From contig CP115858.1 of the NCBI GenBank assembly GCA_027920525.1, positions 2,046,001 through 2,110,000 on the forward strand: DNA of 64,000 nt. The letters are read 5' to 3'. Positions within the stretch are counted from its first letter, which is position 1. The number at the start of each line of letters is the position of its first letter. The notes under the pieces are model-generated. The model searched no databases and was not told where the DNA came from. It saw only the letters and a program-made list of their open reading frames with translations. Source of the stretch: Chryseobacterium daecheongense (GTDB taxonomy: Bacteria; Bacteroidota; Bacteroidia; Flavobacteriales; Weeksellaceae). Below, in pieces: positions 34,280 to 43,591 of this stretch. Position numbers and translations under genes: made by a program.

Positions 34280-36208
34280 TTAGTTCAGTTTACGGTTGAT
34301 AACCCTGTCCATATAATCCTGATACCAGGCTTTGGCAATCTCCTTTCCTTTTTCAGTCTCCGGTGTATTCAAATGATCTGTCAGATTTTTCTCCAATCCC
34401 AGATCTGATTTATCATAAATGCCTACTACATTTTTTCCGTCGAAACGATAGATATAATTCCCAATAATAAATTGTTCCACACCGCCATCTGAATTTGCTA
34501 TGATAGCAGGGTATTTTTTATCACTTACGAGACTTCTTCCCCAGCTTCTTATCCTTTTATTATATCCGATCAGATCTGCCAGTGTTGGGTAAATATCAAT
34601 CTGCTGTGCTTCTTCCGTATTTACTCCTTTCAAATGATATTCGGGATTGGGAGAATATAAAATAATCGGAACGGCAAAACGGTTCATACTTTTCTGATAT
34701 TCCGGATAATAGATTTCATTGGTATGATCTCCGGTAAACACGAAAATAGTATTATTATACCAGGGTTGTTTTTTAGCCGTTTCAAAATATTTTTTTATTG
34801 AATAATCAGTATATTGTATCGGTTCATGCATTTGATTTTTACCTTTTTTAAATTTCCCCTGGTATTTTTCAGGAATTTTAAAAGGATGGTGAGAAGAAGC
34901 GGTAAAAACAGTAGCCATAAATGGTTGCGTTTTCCCAACATTTTTAGCAAAGTATTGCAAAAACGGCTCATCCCAGATCGCCCACATTCCGTCAAAATCG
35001 GCATCATGATTATATTCGGTCTTTCCAAAATAATGTTTGAAGCCTAAAATATTTCCAAAGCCCAGGAATCCCATGGATCCATTGGGTGCTCCATGATAAA
35101 ATGAGGTATCATAACCCAGATCATTACATATAGAAACAATAGATTGTATTTTCTGATTGGAATATGGTGAACTTGTAAAAGCATCCGTAAGACTCGGAAT
35201 TCCGGCAAGCACACTGCTCATTCCATGGATAGACTGTCTTCCGTTCGCAAAGGTGTTGGGAAAAATTAAACTTTCACCAGCTAAACTATCAATAAACGGG
35301 GTGTAAGAAACATAATCTTTAATATTCTTATCCTTATTAAAAGCTCCGGAATATTCCCTGCTGAAGGATTCAACAATAAATATTACGATATTAGGACGGT
35401 TGGTTACCTGCCTGTCGTATATTTTATAAGGCTGGATATTATCCTCTATAAACTTCTGGTCTACAAAGTGAACTTCTTTAAAATTATTGGTTCCTAATGT
35501 TCTGAAGAATGAAAACGTACTGTTCAAAACCATATTCCCCTGAGATGGAATTTTCACGAAACGATTTGCGTCCACAAGATTAATAGGCCTTGTGCTGTGT
35601 CTGAAGTCTCCACGGATCCCTCCTACTACCAAAACTGTAATTCCACATAGACAAAGGACAGAAAGGATAAAATAAGGAATAAGTCTTACCGGCTTCTGTT
35701 CTGTGATCTTTACCCTTTTGTAAAGAAAAACCCACAGTGCCATAAGAACAAAAAACCATATAAGAACAAAAGGATTCTGAACAATGGAAGCACCAAACAC
35801 TTTTCCGATATTAGTTTCATGCTTGGCCACCTGAAATGCAGCCGACGTTAATCTTGTCTGGGCAAACTTATAATAAACAAAATCACCGAAGTTCATGACA
35901 TAGGCAATTCCATTTGTAATAAAGTAAAGCCAAAATAACATTTTTTGATATCCTTTTCTGGTATTGATTATAACAGGGATAAGACTCAGCAAAATAAATA
36001 AAGAATTGACATATAAAATTGCAGTAGTATCAAAGGCGATTCCATGAAAAGATAAACTAAAATAGTCTGAAACCGAATCTACCTTTATGAGCTCTCTATT
36101 AAAATACCAGAACAAAAATCTGGCAATCTGATAAAAAACATATGCCAAAAAAATCCGGTATACCAATACCAGAACTTCCTGTTTTCTAAATTCTTTAAAA
36201 AATTTCAT
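34280..36208 (-). CDS. LTA synthase-like sulfatase-family membrane enzyme
   Basis: The protein has 642 residues. Five transmembrane helices fill residues about 10-205. An alkaline phosphatase superfamily domain follows: NIVIFIVESFSREYSGAF with the first metal residues, NGRQSIHGMSSVLAGIP with the Thr/Ser nucleophile region (Ser in RQSIHG), the block YHGAPNGSMGF, and FVFTGDHTNE. Relatives transfer phosphoglycerol or phosphoethanolamine to glycans or lipids. In a Gram-negative cell the acceptor is more likely an envelope glycan than lipoteichoic acid. It is divergent from pssA. Its -7 box ends 4 nt before the ATG. Confidence 0.85.
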   Translation of the reverse strand: MKFFKEFRKQEVLVLVYRIFLAYVFYQIARFLFWYFNRELIKVDSVSDYFSLSFHGIAFDTTAILYVNSLFILLSLIPVIINTRKGYQKMLFWLYFITNGIAYVMNFGDFVYYKFAQTRLTSAAFQVAKHETNIGKVFGASIVQNPFVLIWFFVLMALWVFLYKRVKITEQKPVRLIPYFILSVLCLCGITVLVVGGIRGDFRHSTRPINLVDANRFVKIPSQGNMVLNSTFSFFRTLGTNNFKEVHFVDQKFIEDNIQPYKIYDRQVTNRPNIVIFIVESFSREYSGAFNKDKNIKDYVSYTPFIDSLAGESLIFPNTFANGRQSIHGMSSVLAGIPSLTDAFTSSPYSNQKIQSIVSICNDLGYDTSFYHGAPNGSMGFLGFGNILGFKHYFGKTEYNHDADFDGMWAIWDEPFLQYFAKNVGKTQPFMATVFTASSHHPFKIPEKYQGKFKKGKNQMHEPIQYTDYSIKKYFETAKKQPWYNNTIFVFTGDHTNEIYYPEYQKSMNRFAVPIILYSPNPEYHLKGVNTEEAQQIDIYPTLADLIGYNKRIRSWGRSLVSDKKYPAIIANSDGGVEQFIIGNYIYRFDGKNVVGIYDKSDLGLEKNLTDHLNTPETEKGKEIAKAWYQDYMDRVINRKLN

Positions 36209-36212
36209 TTGG

Positions 36213-36220
36213 CAAATTTA
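36213..36220 (-). promoter_or_regulatory. -7 box of the LTA synthase-like gene, leaderless layout
   Basis: TAAATTTG on the minus strand is separated from the ATG at 36208 by 4 nt. Confidence 0.55.
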
Positions 36221-36284
36221 CATCAATTTCAGATTAATGTATTTTTTAGTGGGGAATATTTTAACCTAGAATTCTTAAAAAATG

Positions 36285-36292
36285 TAATTTTG
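36285..36292 (+). promoter_or_regulatory. -7 box of pssA, near-leaderless layout
   Basis: TAATTTTG matches TAnnTTTG and lies 5 nt before the ATG at 36298. Confidence 0.5.
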
Positions 36293-36297
36293 TGACT

Positions 36298-36996
36298 ATG
36301 AATTTTATTAAAAACAATCTTGCGAACGTCCTAACCTTAGGAAATTTATTTTCCGGATGCATAGGGGCAGTGCATCTTATCCTTGGTGACTATAAAATAA
36401 CTGCTATTTGCCTTATCCTTTCGCTGGTTTTAGACTTTTTTGATGGCTTTGTTGCCCGCGCTTTAAAAGCTAATTCGAATCTGGGGGTTCAGCTGGATTC
36501 ACTGGCGGATATGGTAAGCTTTGGTTTTATTCCTGGATTGACCATGTTTGTTGCTCTCACAGACAATTCTTATTCTCACATTCCATGGTATGCTTATTCA
36601 GGATTTTTACTTACTGTATTTTCATGCCTGAGGTTAGCAATTTTTAATCTGGATGAAGATCAGAAGTATTACTTTAAAGGTTTAAATACACCTTCCAATA
36701 CTATTTTAATTTTTGGTTTGTATTATGCCTTTAAAAAAACTCAGAGCTATGAGCTTATATTTTCCAATCTATATCTGATGATAGCCATTACCATTGTCTT
36801 TTCGTTACTTTTGGTAAGCCCTGTTAAAATGATTGCCATGAAATTCAAATCCATGAAACTGGAAGACAATTATCCAAAACTTGCTTTATTAATAGGTTCC
36901 ATTATCATTCTGATCATATTGGGAACAGTAGGAATCCCGATGGTTATACTTTATTATATTTTAATTTCACTTATATTTCAAAAACAACTTACATAA
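36298..36996 (+). CDS. pssA: CDP-diacylglycerol-serine O-phosphatidyltransferase
   Basis: This 232-residue membrane enzyme makes phosphatidylserine, the precursor of phosphatidylethanolamine. The CDP-alcohol phosphotransferase motif is complete: DFFDGFVARALKANSNLGVQ, then LDSLAD (D-G-x2-A-R-x8-G-x3-D-x3-D). About six to eight helices follow it. The ATG at 36298 is preferred to a GTG 6 nt upstream because of the -7 box position and MNFIKNNLANVLTLGNL, the family N-terminus. Confidence 0.93.
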   Translation: MNFIKNNLANVLTLGNLFSGCIGAVHLILGDYKITAICLILSLVLDFFDGFVARALKANSNLGVQLDSLADMVSFGFIPGLTMFVALTDNSYSHIPWYAYSGFLLTVFSCLRLAIFNLDEDQKYYFKGLNTPSNTILIFGLYYAFKKTQSYELIFSNLYLMIAITIVFSLLLVSPVKMIAMKFKSMKLEDNYPKLALLIGSIIILIILGTVGIPMVILYYILISLIFQKQLT

Positions 36997-37071
36997 ATTC
37001 AGAATTTTGACTAAAATAAATTGATATATTATTACTTCAAAATTCACTATCTCAACTTATAAATCTTCAGT

Positions 37072-37836
37072 ATGAATTTAAAACTATATAAACCTCTTTG
37101 CATTTTCGACCTTGAAACAACGGGAACAAATATCGGAAAAGACAGGATTGTTGAAATCTGTATTCTAAAGGTAAATCCCGATGCATCCAGGGAAAGTAAA
37201 ACCTGGCGTATTAATCCTGAAATGCCAATTCCTTTGGAATCGAGCCAGATTCACGGCATTTATGACGAAGACGTTAAGGACGCTCCTACTTTTAAATCCA
37301 TTGCTTCGAAGGTAATGGAAATGATTTCAGGCTCAGATTTGGGAGGTTTCAACTCCAACAGGTTTGATGTTCCTCTTCTTGCAGAGGAGCTTTTGCGCGC
37401 AGGAATTGATTTTGACCTAAGCAAATTCAAGTTGGTGGATGCCCAAACCATCTTCCATAAGAAAGAACCGAGAAACCTTGGAGCCGCTTATCAGTTTTAC
37501 TGTGGTAAGACATTGGAGAATGCACACTCCGCTGAGGCTGACGTTATGGCAACCTTTGAGGTATTAGATGCCCAGGTAGGAAAATATGATGACGTGCCGA
37601 ATGAAATTGCTGCTTTGAGTGAATTTACATTTCATAATAAGAATGCGGATTTAGCGGGGTTTATTGGATTCAACGAGAAGATGGAGGAAACTTTCAGCTT
37701 CGGTAAATATAAAGGACAATGTGTAAAAGTAGTTTTCCAGAAAGACCTGGGATATTATGGTTGGTTACAGAACGCCGATTTTCCTTTGTATACAAAGAAG
37801 GTCTTTACAAAAATTCAACTATCAAGTAAATTCTAA
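37072..37836 (+). CDS. DnaQ-like 3'-5' exonuclease
   Basis: The protein has 254 residues. The DEDDh exonuclease residues are visible: FDLETTG (Exo I), GFNSNRFDVPLL (Exo II) and HSAEADVMATFEVL (Exo III). A small C-terminal domain FSFGKYKGQCVKVVFQKDLGYYGW resembles the DUF3820-type extension seen in other proteins of this family. It may serve as proofreading subunit or as a repair nuclease. The next gene starts 2 nt after its stop. Confidence 0.9.
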   Translation: MNLKLYKPLCIFDLETTGTNIGKDRIVEICILKVNPDASRESKTWRINPEMPIPLESSQIHGIYDEDVKDAPTFKSIASKVMEMISGSDLGGFNSNRFDVPLLAEELLRAGIDFDLSKFKLVDAQTIFHKKEPRNLGAAYQFYCGKTLENAHSAEADVMATFEVLDAQVGKYDDVPNEIAALSEFTFHNKNADLAGFIGFNEKMEETFSFGKYKGQCVKVVFQKDLGYYGWLQNADFPLYTKKVFTKIQLSSKF

Positions 37837-37838
37837 GG

Positions 37839-38237
37839 ATGTCAAAACTTGTTCGTTTTAAATTTTACGAAACGGCTCTTGAAGCCAATAGGGATAAACA
37901 GATATTGGCAGAAAAAGGCCTTAACAGCTTCATAGCTAATGAGCAGCTCATTCAGTCGGACTGGCTATTGTCTCAGGCAGTGGGAGGAATTCAGCTTCAG
38001 GTTTTTGAAGACGACCTGGGTAAAGCAACGGAAATTTTGAAAGATTACAAAGAAAACGAGAATATGGCTCTTGAAGTGGAGCATACCATCGAAGATCCCG
38101 AATTCGATTTTGTATGTCCAAAATGTGGCTCCAATCATATTTACAGAGATGATAGTGCTACAAGTTTTTTCGGAGTTTCTATCTTAACAAGTCATAAGTT
38201 CATCTGCTATTACTGTGAGAATGAATTTACCCATTAA
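37839..38237 (+). CDS. DUF2007 domain protein with C-terminal zinc ribbon
   Basis: The protein has 132 residues. Residues 1-70 match the DUF2007 signal-transducing fold (RFKFYETALEANRDKQILAEKGLNSFIANE, then LLSQAVGGIQLQVFEDDLGKA). Residues about 90-132 hold two Cys pairs (CPKCGSNHI and CYYCENEF), a zinc ribbon. It is probably cotranscribed with the exonuclease (2-nt gap). Its partner is unknown. Confidence 0.85.
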   Translation: MSKLVRFKFYETALEANRDKQILAEKGLNSFIANEQLIQSDWLLSQAVGGIQLQVFEDDLGKATEILKDYKENENMALEVEHTIEDPEFDFVCPKCGSNHIYRDDSATSFFGVSILTSHKFICYYCENEFTH

Positions 38238-38306
38238 CAATTAAATAATTTTTGCAAGGTATCATCGTCAATGATTTCATACCATGCAATAAAAAAATAT
38301 AAGCAT

Positions 38307-38912
38307 ATGAAAATTATCTGCATAGGAAGAAATTATAGTGAGCATGCGAAAGAATTAGGAAATGAAATTCCTGAAAAACCTGTAATCTTTATCAAACCTG
38401 ATACTGCTGTCCTGAAGAGTAATGATTTTTACCTACCCGAATTTTCTAAAGATATTCATTATGAACTTGAGGTGGTATTGAAAATCTCAAAAGGAGGAAA
38501 ATACATCCAAAAAGATTCCGCCCATAAACATTATGAAGAAATCGGTTTGGGGATAGATTTTACAGCAAGGGACCTGCAGACAGAGTTAAAATCAAAAGGC
38601 CTGCCTTGGGAATTAGCTAAGGGGTTTGATGGTTCAGCTGTAGTAGGAAACTTCTTTAATAAAGAAAATTATAATCTGGAAAGTTTAGGCTTTTCATTAC
38701 TGCAAAATAAAGAAAAGGTACAGGACGGAAACACAAAGGATATGATATTCAGTTTTGATGATATCATCGCGTTCGTTTCCCAGTATTTCACATTAAGAGT
38801 GGGAGACCTTATCTTTACGGGAACTCCAAAAGGAGTTGGGAAAGTTGAAGAAAATGATATTCTGGAAGCATTCCTTGAGGATGAAAAAATTCTGGATATC
38901 CGAATATTATAA
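38307..38912 (+). CDS. Fumarylacetoacetate hydrolase family protein
   Basis: The protein has 201 residues. It shows CIGRNYSEHAKELGNEIPEKPVIF, the metal-site strand HYELEVVLKIS, FTARDLQTELKSKGLPWELAKGFDG and the end ifTGTPKGVGKV. These are the single-domain FAH marks, as in oxaloacetate tautomerases, acylpyruvases or 2-keto acid hydrolases. The substrate is not determined. The ATG at 38307 is taken because MKIICIGRNY is the family start, and an upstream ATG at 38271 would add 12 unlikely residues. Confidence 0.9.
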   Translation: MKIICIGRNYSEHAKELGNEIPEKPVIFIKPDTAVLKSNDFYLPEFSKDIHYELEVVLKISKGGKYIQKDSAHKHYEEIGLGIDFTARDLQTELKSKGLPWELAKGFDGSAVVGNFFNKENYNLESLGFSLLQNKEKVQDGNTKDMIFSFDDIIAFVSQYFTLRVGDLIFTGTPKGVGKVEENDILEAFLEDEKILDIRIL

Positions 38913-38971
38913 GTATTTAACAGCGTATTTCATATTTTTTTCACTATCTTTAGTTAACAAAATTAAAGGTT

Positions 38972-39409
38972 ATGATAAACATTATATTGCCCGTGGATTT
39001 TGGGGATAAAACAGAACAACTCGTAGATGGTGCGATCAAATTTGCCAAAGAGATAAATGGCAAGATTCATCTGATCCATGTAGCACCTACAGACATTGGA
39101 TTTGCTATTGGTGATATGGGATTTCAGTATTTTCCTGAAGTTGAAGAAAATGAGATCAGAGAAGAACTGGTACAGCTGAATAGGCTTGAACAGAGAATTA
39201 TTTCTCACGATGTAGAATGCGAGCATCTTTTAAAACAAGGTATTGCCAAAGATATTATCCTGGAATACGCTAAATCAAAAAATGCCAGCTATATCGTAAT
39301 GGGCTCTCACGGAAGAAGTGGAATTTATGATGTTTTTGTAGGCAGCCTGACTAAAGGTTTAACGAAAAGCTCTACAATTCCGGTTTTGGTACTTCCTATT
39401 CACGAATAA
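38972..39409 (+). CDS. Universal stress protein (UspA family)
   Basis: This single UspA domain has 145 residues. It opens INIILPVDFGDKTEQLVDGAIKFA and has the nucleotide-binding block VMGSHGRSGIYDVFVGSLTKGL with the G-x2-G-x9-G spacing, so it is the ATP-binding form. UspA proteins respond to starvation and stress. It is closed by a strong terminator. Confidence 0.9.
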   Translation: MINIILPVDFGDKTEQLVDGAIKFAKEINGKIHLIHVAPTDIGFAIGDMGFQYFPEVEENEIREELVQLNRLEQRIISHDVECEHLLKQGIAKDIILEYAKSKNASYIVMGSHGRSGIYDVFVGSLTKGLTKSSTIPVLVLPIHE

Positions 39410-39432
39410 AAAAGTAAATTTTAACCGTTATA

Positions 39433-39469
39433 AAAAAGCCGATCAAATAAATTATTTGATCGGCTTTTT
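39433..39469. terminator. Bidirectional terminator between uspA and the DUF6341 gene
   Basis: Two perfect 18-nt arms (39433-39450 and 39452-39469) with the core gccgatcaaat pair and have A/T runs on both ends. It serves both convergent genes. Confidence 0.9.
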
Positions 39470-39486
39470 ACTATATAACCAATTAA

Positions 39487-39720
39487 TTAACCTTCTTTTT
39501 TGTAGATACTTGGATCATAATAAGGGTGTTTTCCCTCTGTTGGAGAATAGTAGTCTTTATCTTTATCACCTCCCAGTGTAACCACCAGAACGTAACACCA
39601 ATAGGTGAACAACACACAGCAAACAATAAATAGGATCCAGTTTAAAACATTTCCAAAGGAATCAAAAAAACCGAAAGACCATTTGAAAACTTTGCTTAAG
39701 AATAGAAAGAAAGACGTCAT
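39487..39720 (-). CDS. Small DUF6341-type membrane protein
   Basis: The protein has 77 residues. An amphipathic N-terminus (FFLFLSKVFKWSFGFFDSF) and one strong transmembrane helix (LNWILFIVCCVLFTYWCYVLVV) are followed by a soluble tail with YYSPTEGKHPYYDPSIYK. It matches the small Flavobacteriia family recalled as DUF6341. It is divergent, with a 42-nt gap, from the DUF6427 gene. Confidence 0.7.
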   Translation of the reverse strand: MTSFFLFLSKVFKWSFGFFDSFGNVLNWILFIVCCVLFTYWCYVLVVTLGGDKDKDYYSPTEGKHPYYDPSIYKKEG

Positions 39721-39762
39721 TATTTTCCTTTTTTAAATTAACTTTGTACAAATTTATAAAAA

Positions 39763-40668
39763 ATGTTTAAATTACTTTCAAAAGAAAGCAATATTTTTTC
39801 AATTCCTGTTTATATTGGTTTTCTTCTTTTAATAGTAATAATATTTAACATCCTGAATTTCAATACTTATGAAGCAATTGTTGCCGGAATAACATTTCTG
39901 GGAATTGCTTTGGGATATTTCTGTTTTCACAGTATTGCACTTAATCACCAGACTCATCTTCCCTTATTTTTATATTCATTTTTCATTTTCGGTCTCTATC
40001 CCGGAAATCTTGATATCGGAATTGCCGTATCATTACTTACCAATTCCTTTCTTTTGCTTCTTCTGACGAGCGCTAATGAAGATACCCGGAAAAAATCATA
40101 TGTCCTGGTAGGTGCCATCGTTGCATTGAATTTTATTTTTTTACCTACCACATGGCCAATGGCCGTTTTTGTAGTTATACACGTTATTGCAACCTCTGAA
40201 AAAATAAGTTTAAATATATTCAGATTTTTACTTGGAATTATCCTGATCGTGTTCAGTTATTTTTCTGTCATGTTCTTTATGGACTTTACCACCTGGAACC
40301 TTGATTATTTCCCATTTGGAAAGATGAAACTGATTACAGATTACAGAGGAATTATCCCTTTAATCCCGGTTGCATTAATGCTGATCTATGCGGTATATGA
40401 TCACTTTAAAAATTACAACAAAAAAAGCCCGATAAGCAGATATAAATATACCTTCCTATTGGTTTTCTCTTTAGCTCAGCTGGTTACTATTATCCTGTAT
40501 ATGAATAAGAGCTATGAATATTTACTGCTCCTCGCATTTCCTTCCAGTATCATACTGAGCCGGATGATGCGTTTTTTGCCCAAATACTGGATGCAGGAAG
40601 TCAGCCTTTGGCTGATTATTTTGAGTTTGGTTACCTTTAAAATAGGTACGTATTTTAATTTATTTTAA
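39763..40668 (+). CDS. DUF6427-type polytopic membrane protein
   Basis: The protein has 301 residues. About eight to ten hydrophobic helices cover the whole chain. Visible landmarks are ANEDTRKKSYVLVGAIVALNFIFLP and the loop DFTTWNLDYFPFGKMKLITDYRGIIPL. Function is unknown. The family recalled here is DUF6427, found in Flavobacteriia. A TAACTTTG box lies 16 nt before the ATG. The DUF3109 gene follows after 7 nt. Confidence 0.75.
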   Translation: MFKLLSKESNIFSIPVYIGFLLLIVIIFNILNFNTYEAIVAGITFLGIALGYFCFHSIALNHQTHLPLFLYSFFIFGLYPGNLDIGIAVSLLTNSFLLLLLTSANEDTRKKSYVLVGAIVALNFIFLPTTWPMAVFVVIHVIATSEKISLNIFRFLLGIILIVFSYFSVMFFMDFTTWNLDYFPFGKMKLITDYRGIIPLIPVALMLIYAVYDHFKNYNKKSPISRYKYTFLLVFSLAQLVTIILYMNKSYEYLLLLAFPSSIILSRMMRFLPKYWMQEVSLWLIILSLVTFKIGTYFNLF

Positions 40669-40675
40669 AAAGATT

Positions 40676-41260
40676 ATGATTCAGATAGACGATAAATTAA
40701 TCTCCGAGGAAATATTTTCCGAGGAGTTTGTTTGCAACCTTACCAAATGTAAGGGAGCATGTTGTGTGGAGGGAGATGTTGGAGCTCCTTTAGATAAAAA
40801 CGAGCTTGAAATTTTAGATAATATCTTTGATAAAATCAAACCTTATCTGACGAAAGAAGGTGTAAAAGCTCTTGAAGAACAGGGAACATGGACAACCGAT
40901 CCCTCTGACGGAATGTATGTAACGCCCATGGTAGAAGACCGCGAGTGTGCCTATGTAACATTCGATGAAAAAGGTATTACAAAATGCGGAATTGAAAAAG
41001 CGTATGAAGACGGTGCTATTGACTGGCAAAAGCCGATTTCATGTCATCTGTATCCAATACGAATTACGGAATACTCTTCTTTTACTGCTTTAAATTACCA
41101 TGAATGGTCTGTGTGCAGCGATGCATGTACATTGGGAAGAGAATTGCAGGTTCCTGTTTATAAATTCCTGAAAACACCCCTTATCAGGAAATACGGTGAT
41201 GAATTCTATACCGTTCTAAGTGAAGCTGCTGAAGAATGGAAAAAAGAATATGGAAATTAA
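40676..41260 (+). CDS. DUF3109 cysteine-rich protein (YkgJ-like)
   Basis: The protein has 194 residues. Conserved Cys residues appear in FVCNLTKCKGACCVEGD, CAYVTFDEKGITKCGIEKAY, ISCHLYPIRI and SVCSDACTLG, a pattern like the YkgJ zinc- or iron-cluster proteins. It is cytoplasmic, and the function is not known. It is probably cotranscribed with the DUF6427 gene (7-nt gap). Confidence 0.87.
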   Translation: MIQIDDKLISEEIFSEEFVCNLTKCKGACCVEGDVGAPLDKNELEILDNIFDKIKPYLTKEGVKALEEQGTWTTDPSDGMYVTPMVEDRECAYVTFDEKGITKCGIEKAYEDGAIDWQKPISCHLYPIRITEYSSFTALNYHEWSVCSDACTLGRELQVPVYKFLKTPLIRKYGDEFYTVLSEAAEEWKKEYGN

Positions 41261-41266
41261 AAAAAT

Positions 41267-41291
41267 AAAAACCGCAGATTTTGCGGTTTTT
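41267..41291. terminator. Bidirectional terminator between the DUF3109 and secreted-protein genes
   Basis: Arms aaaaaccgca (41267-41276) and tgcggttttt (41282-41291) are perfect, with a 5-nt loop, and serve the convergent genes. Confidence 0.85.
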
Positions 41292-41320
41292 ATTTTTTAT
41301 AAGCTGTAGGTTTTACCTTA

Positions 41321-42007
41321 TTATAATTTAAAATCAGCGTCCGTAACACCGGAATTCAGAACAATTTTAGTGGTTTTAATAACTACCTTCTGTCCATTTC
41401 CTTCGGCATCTACTTCTCCAGGGAACTTCAATCCGTCTACAGTCATGTAATCTTTTACAATCGCTGTACCTTCTTTTGATTCGGACTTGTATAACAATCC
41501 TGTAGTTGCATCAAAGAAGTATTTTCCTTTATCTGAAGTTAGCACATTATAATCTTTACCATCTATCTTCTCTACATTTACGGATTGGAAAGAAGCAGGA
41601 TCATATCCCAATGCATCAACTGTTTTGCTTTTTTTAAGGTCAGCAATTTTATCCGCAGGAATATCCATTTTTTGTCCCATCTGGTCAAAAGTTCCTTTTT
41701 CGCCATCGAAAACCTGAGTCATTTGTTGCCCCATTACGCTTTGTACGGACTTGAATTTATTTCCCATCTTTTTAGTCGTCATAGCAATTTCCATCCCTTG
41801 TACAGTAACGGTATTTTCTATAACGGTTGTTTTTATAGCTTCTAATTTATCTCTTCCCCCCAAAGCTTTAAGATAATTATCTATTACTTCTTTAGGTGTC
41901 AGTTTCGATTTTACTGCTTCTGTTTTAGCAGCGGTTGTTTTTTGCTGTGCTGCTACTGAAGTGGAAAAAAGCACTGCACAGAAAAACGGAATGATTATCT
42001 TTTTCAT
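41321..42007 (-). CDS. Periplasmic LolA-like / outer-membrane lipoprotein-sorting-like protein
   Basis: The protein has 228 residues with a signal peptide ending VAAQ and a Lys/Ala/Thr linker. The fold begins VIDNYLKALGGRDKLEAIKTTVIENTV, then alternates strands such as AMTTKKMGNKFKSVQSVMGQQMTQVFDGEKG and KYFFDATTGLLYKSE. This half-open barrel with an Ala-Leu-Gly-Gly helix is the LolA-related pattern found in secreted Bacteroidota proteins. Whether it carries lipid is unproven. Confidence 0.72.
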   Translation of the reverse strand: MKKIIIPFFCAVLFSTSVAAQQKTTAAKTEAVKSKLTPKEVIDNYLKALGGRDKLEAIKTTVIENTVTVQGMEIAMTTKKMGNKFKSVQSVMGQQMTQVFDGEKGTFDQMGQKMDIPADKIADLKKSKTVDALGYDPASFQSVNVEKIDGKDYNVLTSDKGKYFFDATTGLLYKSESKEGTAIVKDYMTVDGLKFPGEVDAEGNGQKVVIKTTKIVLNSGVTDADFKL

Positions 42008-42072
42008 ATAATTTATTTATTACGTAAATATAGGAATATTGCCCGATATAAAATCTATGTTTTTTACAACAA

Positions 42073-42096
42073 AAAACCACCAAAATTGGTGGTTTT
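42073..42096 (-). terminator. Intrinsic terminator of trigger factor gene
   Basis: Arms aaaaccaccaa (42073-42083) and ttggtggtttt (42086-42096) pair perfectly, with the T run on the minus strand. Confidence 0.75.
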
Positions 42097-42118
42097 AAAA
42101 TATTTATTTAAAAATAAA

Positions 42119-43453
42119 TTATTTTTTAAGTTCTTCTAAAAACTCGTCATGCGAAATTGCAGTTTCTTTTTTGCTTGCCTTTTCAAGAATTACATCTTTC
42201 AATTTAGTCATAGCTACTTCAGAAGAAATCTGTCTTACCTGCTCCTGGTCTTTCAACATTTCAACAGCATACTTTTGAATTTCTTCATCTCCTAAATGGT
42301 GAATTCCGTAGATCGCCAATTGGTTTCTTACTAATTGTTCAGCTTGTGCAAGAACATCAGCATAATCCAATTTAATATCGTTATCATTCATCAATTTACC
42401 TTCGATGATCTGATAGCTTAATTGTTTTTTCTCAGATTCAAGGATTTCTTTTGCCTGCTCTTCAGTTTGGATATTCTGGTTAGAGAATAGTAACCATTTT
42501 ACAAGGAAATTTTCAGGAAGTTTTACTTCTTCTTTTTCTGTAATTTGTTCCAATACTTTATTCACAAAGTGAACGTCAGCATTTTGCTGGAAATACTCAT
42601 CTAATTCAGCCTTAACTTTATTTTTAAGCTCTTCTTCAGACTTGATGTTTCCTTCTCCGTATACTTTATCAAAAAGATCCTGATTAAGTTCTGCTAAGTT
42701 CAGACTATAGAAATCTTTTACTTTAACTTCAACTTCAGCATGGTGTAAATGCTCAACTTCTTCTTTAGTAAACCCTAATTCTTTAGCTAATTCTTCATCA
42801 CCTGCCAATGTTTCTTTAGAAACTTTTACAGAACCGTCCATTTTTAAAGCTTTAACTAATTTGAAAGCTTCTTTGTTTTCAGCTGTAATAGTAACATTTT
42901 TCGGATGGTGGTGGTGTTCTCCTTCAGCATCTTCTTCTACAACCTGAGAAACCTCTAAAGCAACATAAGAATCCTTAGTGATCTTATCTTGAGGAACCTG
43001 CTCAGCGAAACGCTTCTGCATGTTTTCAATGCTTTTTGTGATTTCTTTATCAGAAGCTTCTACTTTATAGTGAGGCGCTTCATATTTAGCTAAATCTATA
43101 GTGAATTCAGGCTCGTATCCTACTTCAAAAGCAACTTCAAGTTGATCTGCATTATGATTGAAATCATTTACAGGTTGAGGTACAGGCTGGCCAACTAATC
43201 TTAACTTGTTTTCGTTTACATAGTTATTTAAAGCATCAGAAACTTGTTTGTTGATCTCTTCGAATGCAATACCTGCTTCATATTGTTTTCTAACCATACT
43301 TAAAGGCACTTTTCCTTTTCTGAAACCAGGAACTTGCGCATTTTTAGCATAATTAATCAACTGCTTCTCTACTTTGTCTTTGTAGTCAGATTTTTCCAAT
43401 GTTACAGTAAGTAATGCACTTACGTCATCATGGTTTTGTGCGGTAACCTTCAT
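42119..43453 (-). CDS. tig: Trigger factor (ribosome-associated chaperone)
   Basis: This 444-residue ribosome-bound chaperone helps nascent chains fold. The N-terminal ribosome-binding domain includes the signature GFRKGKVPLSMVRKQY (positions about 45-60). The middle region occupies the PPIase position but is divergent, with a His-rich insertion (EGEHHHHPKN). The C-terminal arms are Lys/Glu-rich helices. The degenerate PPIase region is common in Bacteroidota. The His run near residue 177 is worth noting as a possible metal contact. Confidence 0.9.
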   Translation of the reverse strand: MKVTAQNHDDVSALLTVTLEKSDYKDKVEKQLINYAKNAQVPGFRKGKVPLSMVRKQYEAGIAFEEINKQVSDALNNYVNENKLRLVGQPVPQPVNDFNHNADQLEVAFEVGYEPEFTIDLAKYEAPHYKVEASDKEITKSIENMQKRFAEQVPQDKITKDSYVALEVSQVVEEDAEGEHHHHPKNVTITAENKEAFKLVKALKMDGSVKVSKETLAGDEELAKELGFTKEEVEHLHHAEVEVKVKDFYSLNLAELNQDLFDKVYGEGNIKSEEELKNKVKAELDEYFQQNADVHFVNKVLEQITEKEEVKLPENFLVKWLLFSNQNIQTEEQAKEILESEKKQLSYQIIEGKLMNDNDIKLDYADVLAQAEQLVRNQLAIYGIHHLGDEEIQKYAVEMLKDQEQVRQISSEVAMTKLKDVILEKASKKETAISHDEFLEELKK

Positions 43454-43546
43454 TATTGATTAAAATTTTAGGTTGCAAAAATATGAAATTTTTATCAAAA
43501 TAAACTATTAAAGATAAATTCTTCGGCATCAAATATTTATAAATAA

Positions 43547-43573
43547 AAAACCACTGAATTTTTCAGTGGTTTT
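43547..43573 (-). terminator. Intrinsic terminator of the lipoprotein gene
   Basis: Arms aaaaccactgaa and ttcagtggtttt pair perfectly around a 3-nt loop, with T4 following on the minus strand. Confidence 0.8.
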
Positions 43574-43591
43574 ATCTATTTGCTGTTTTTT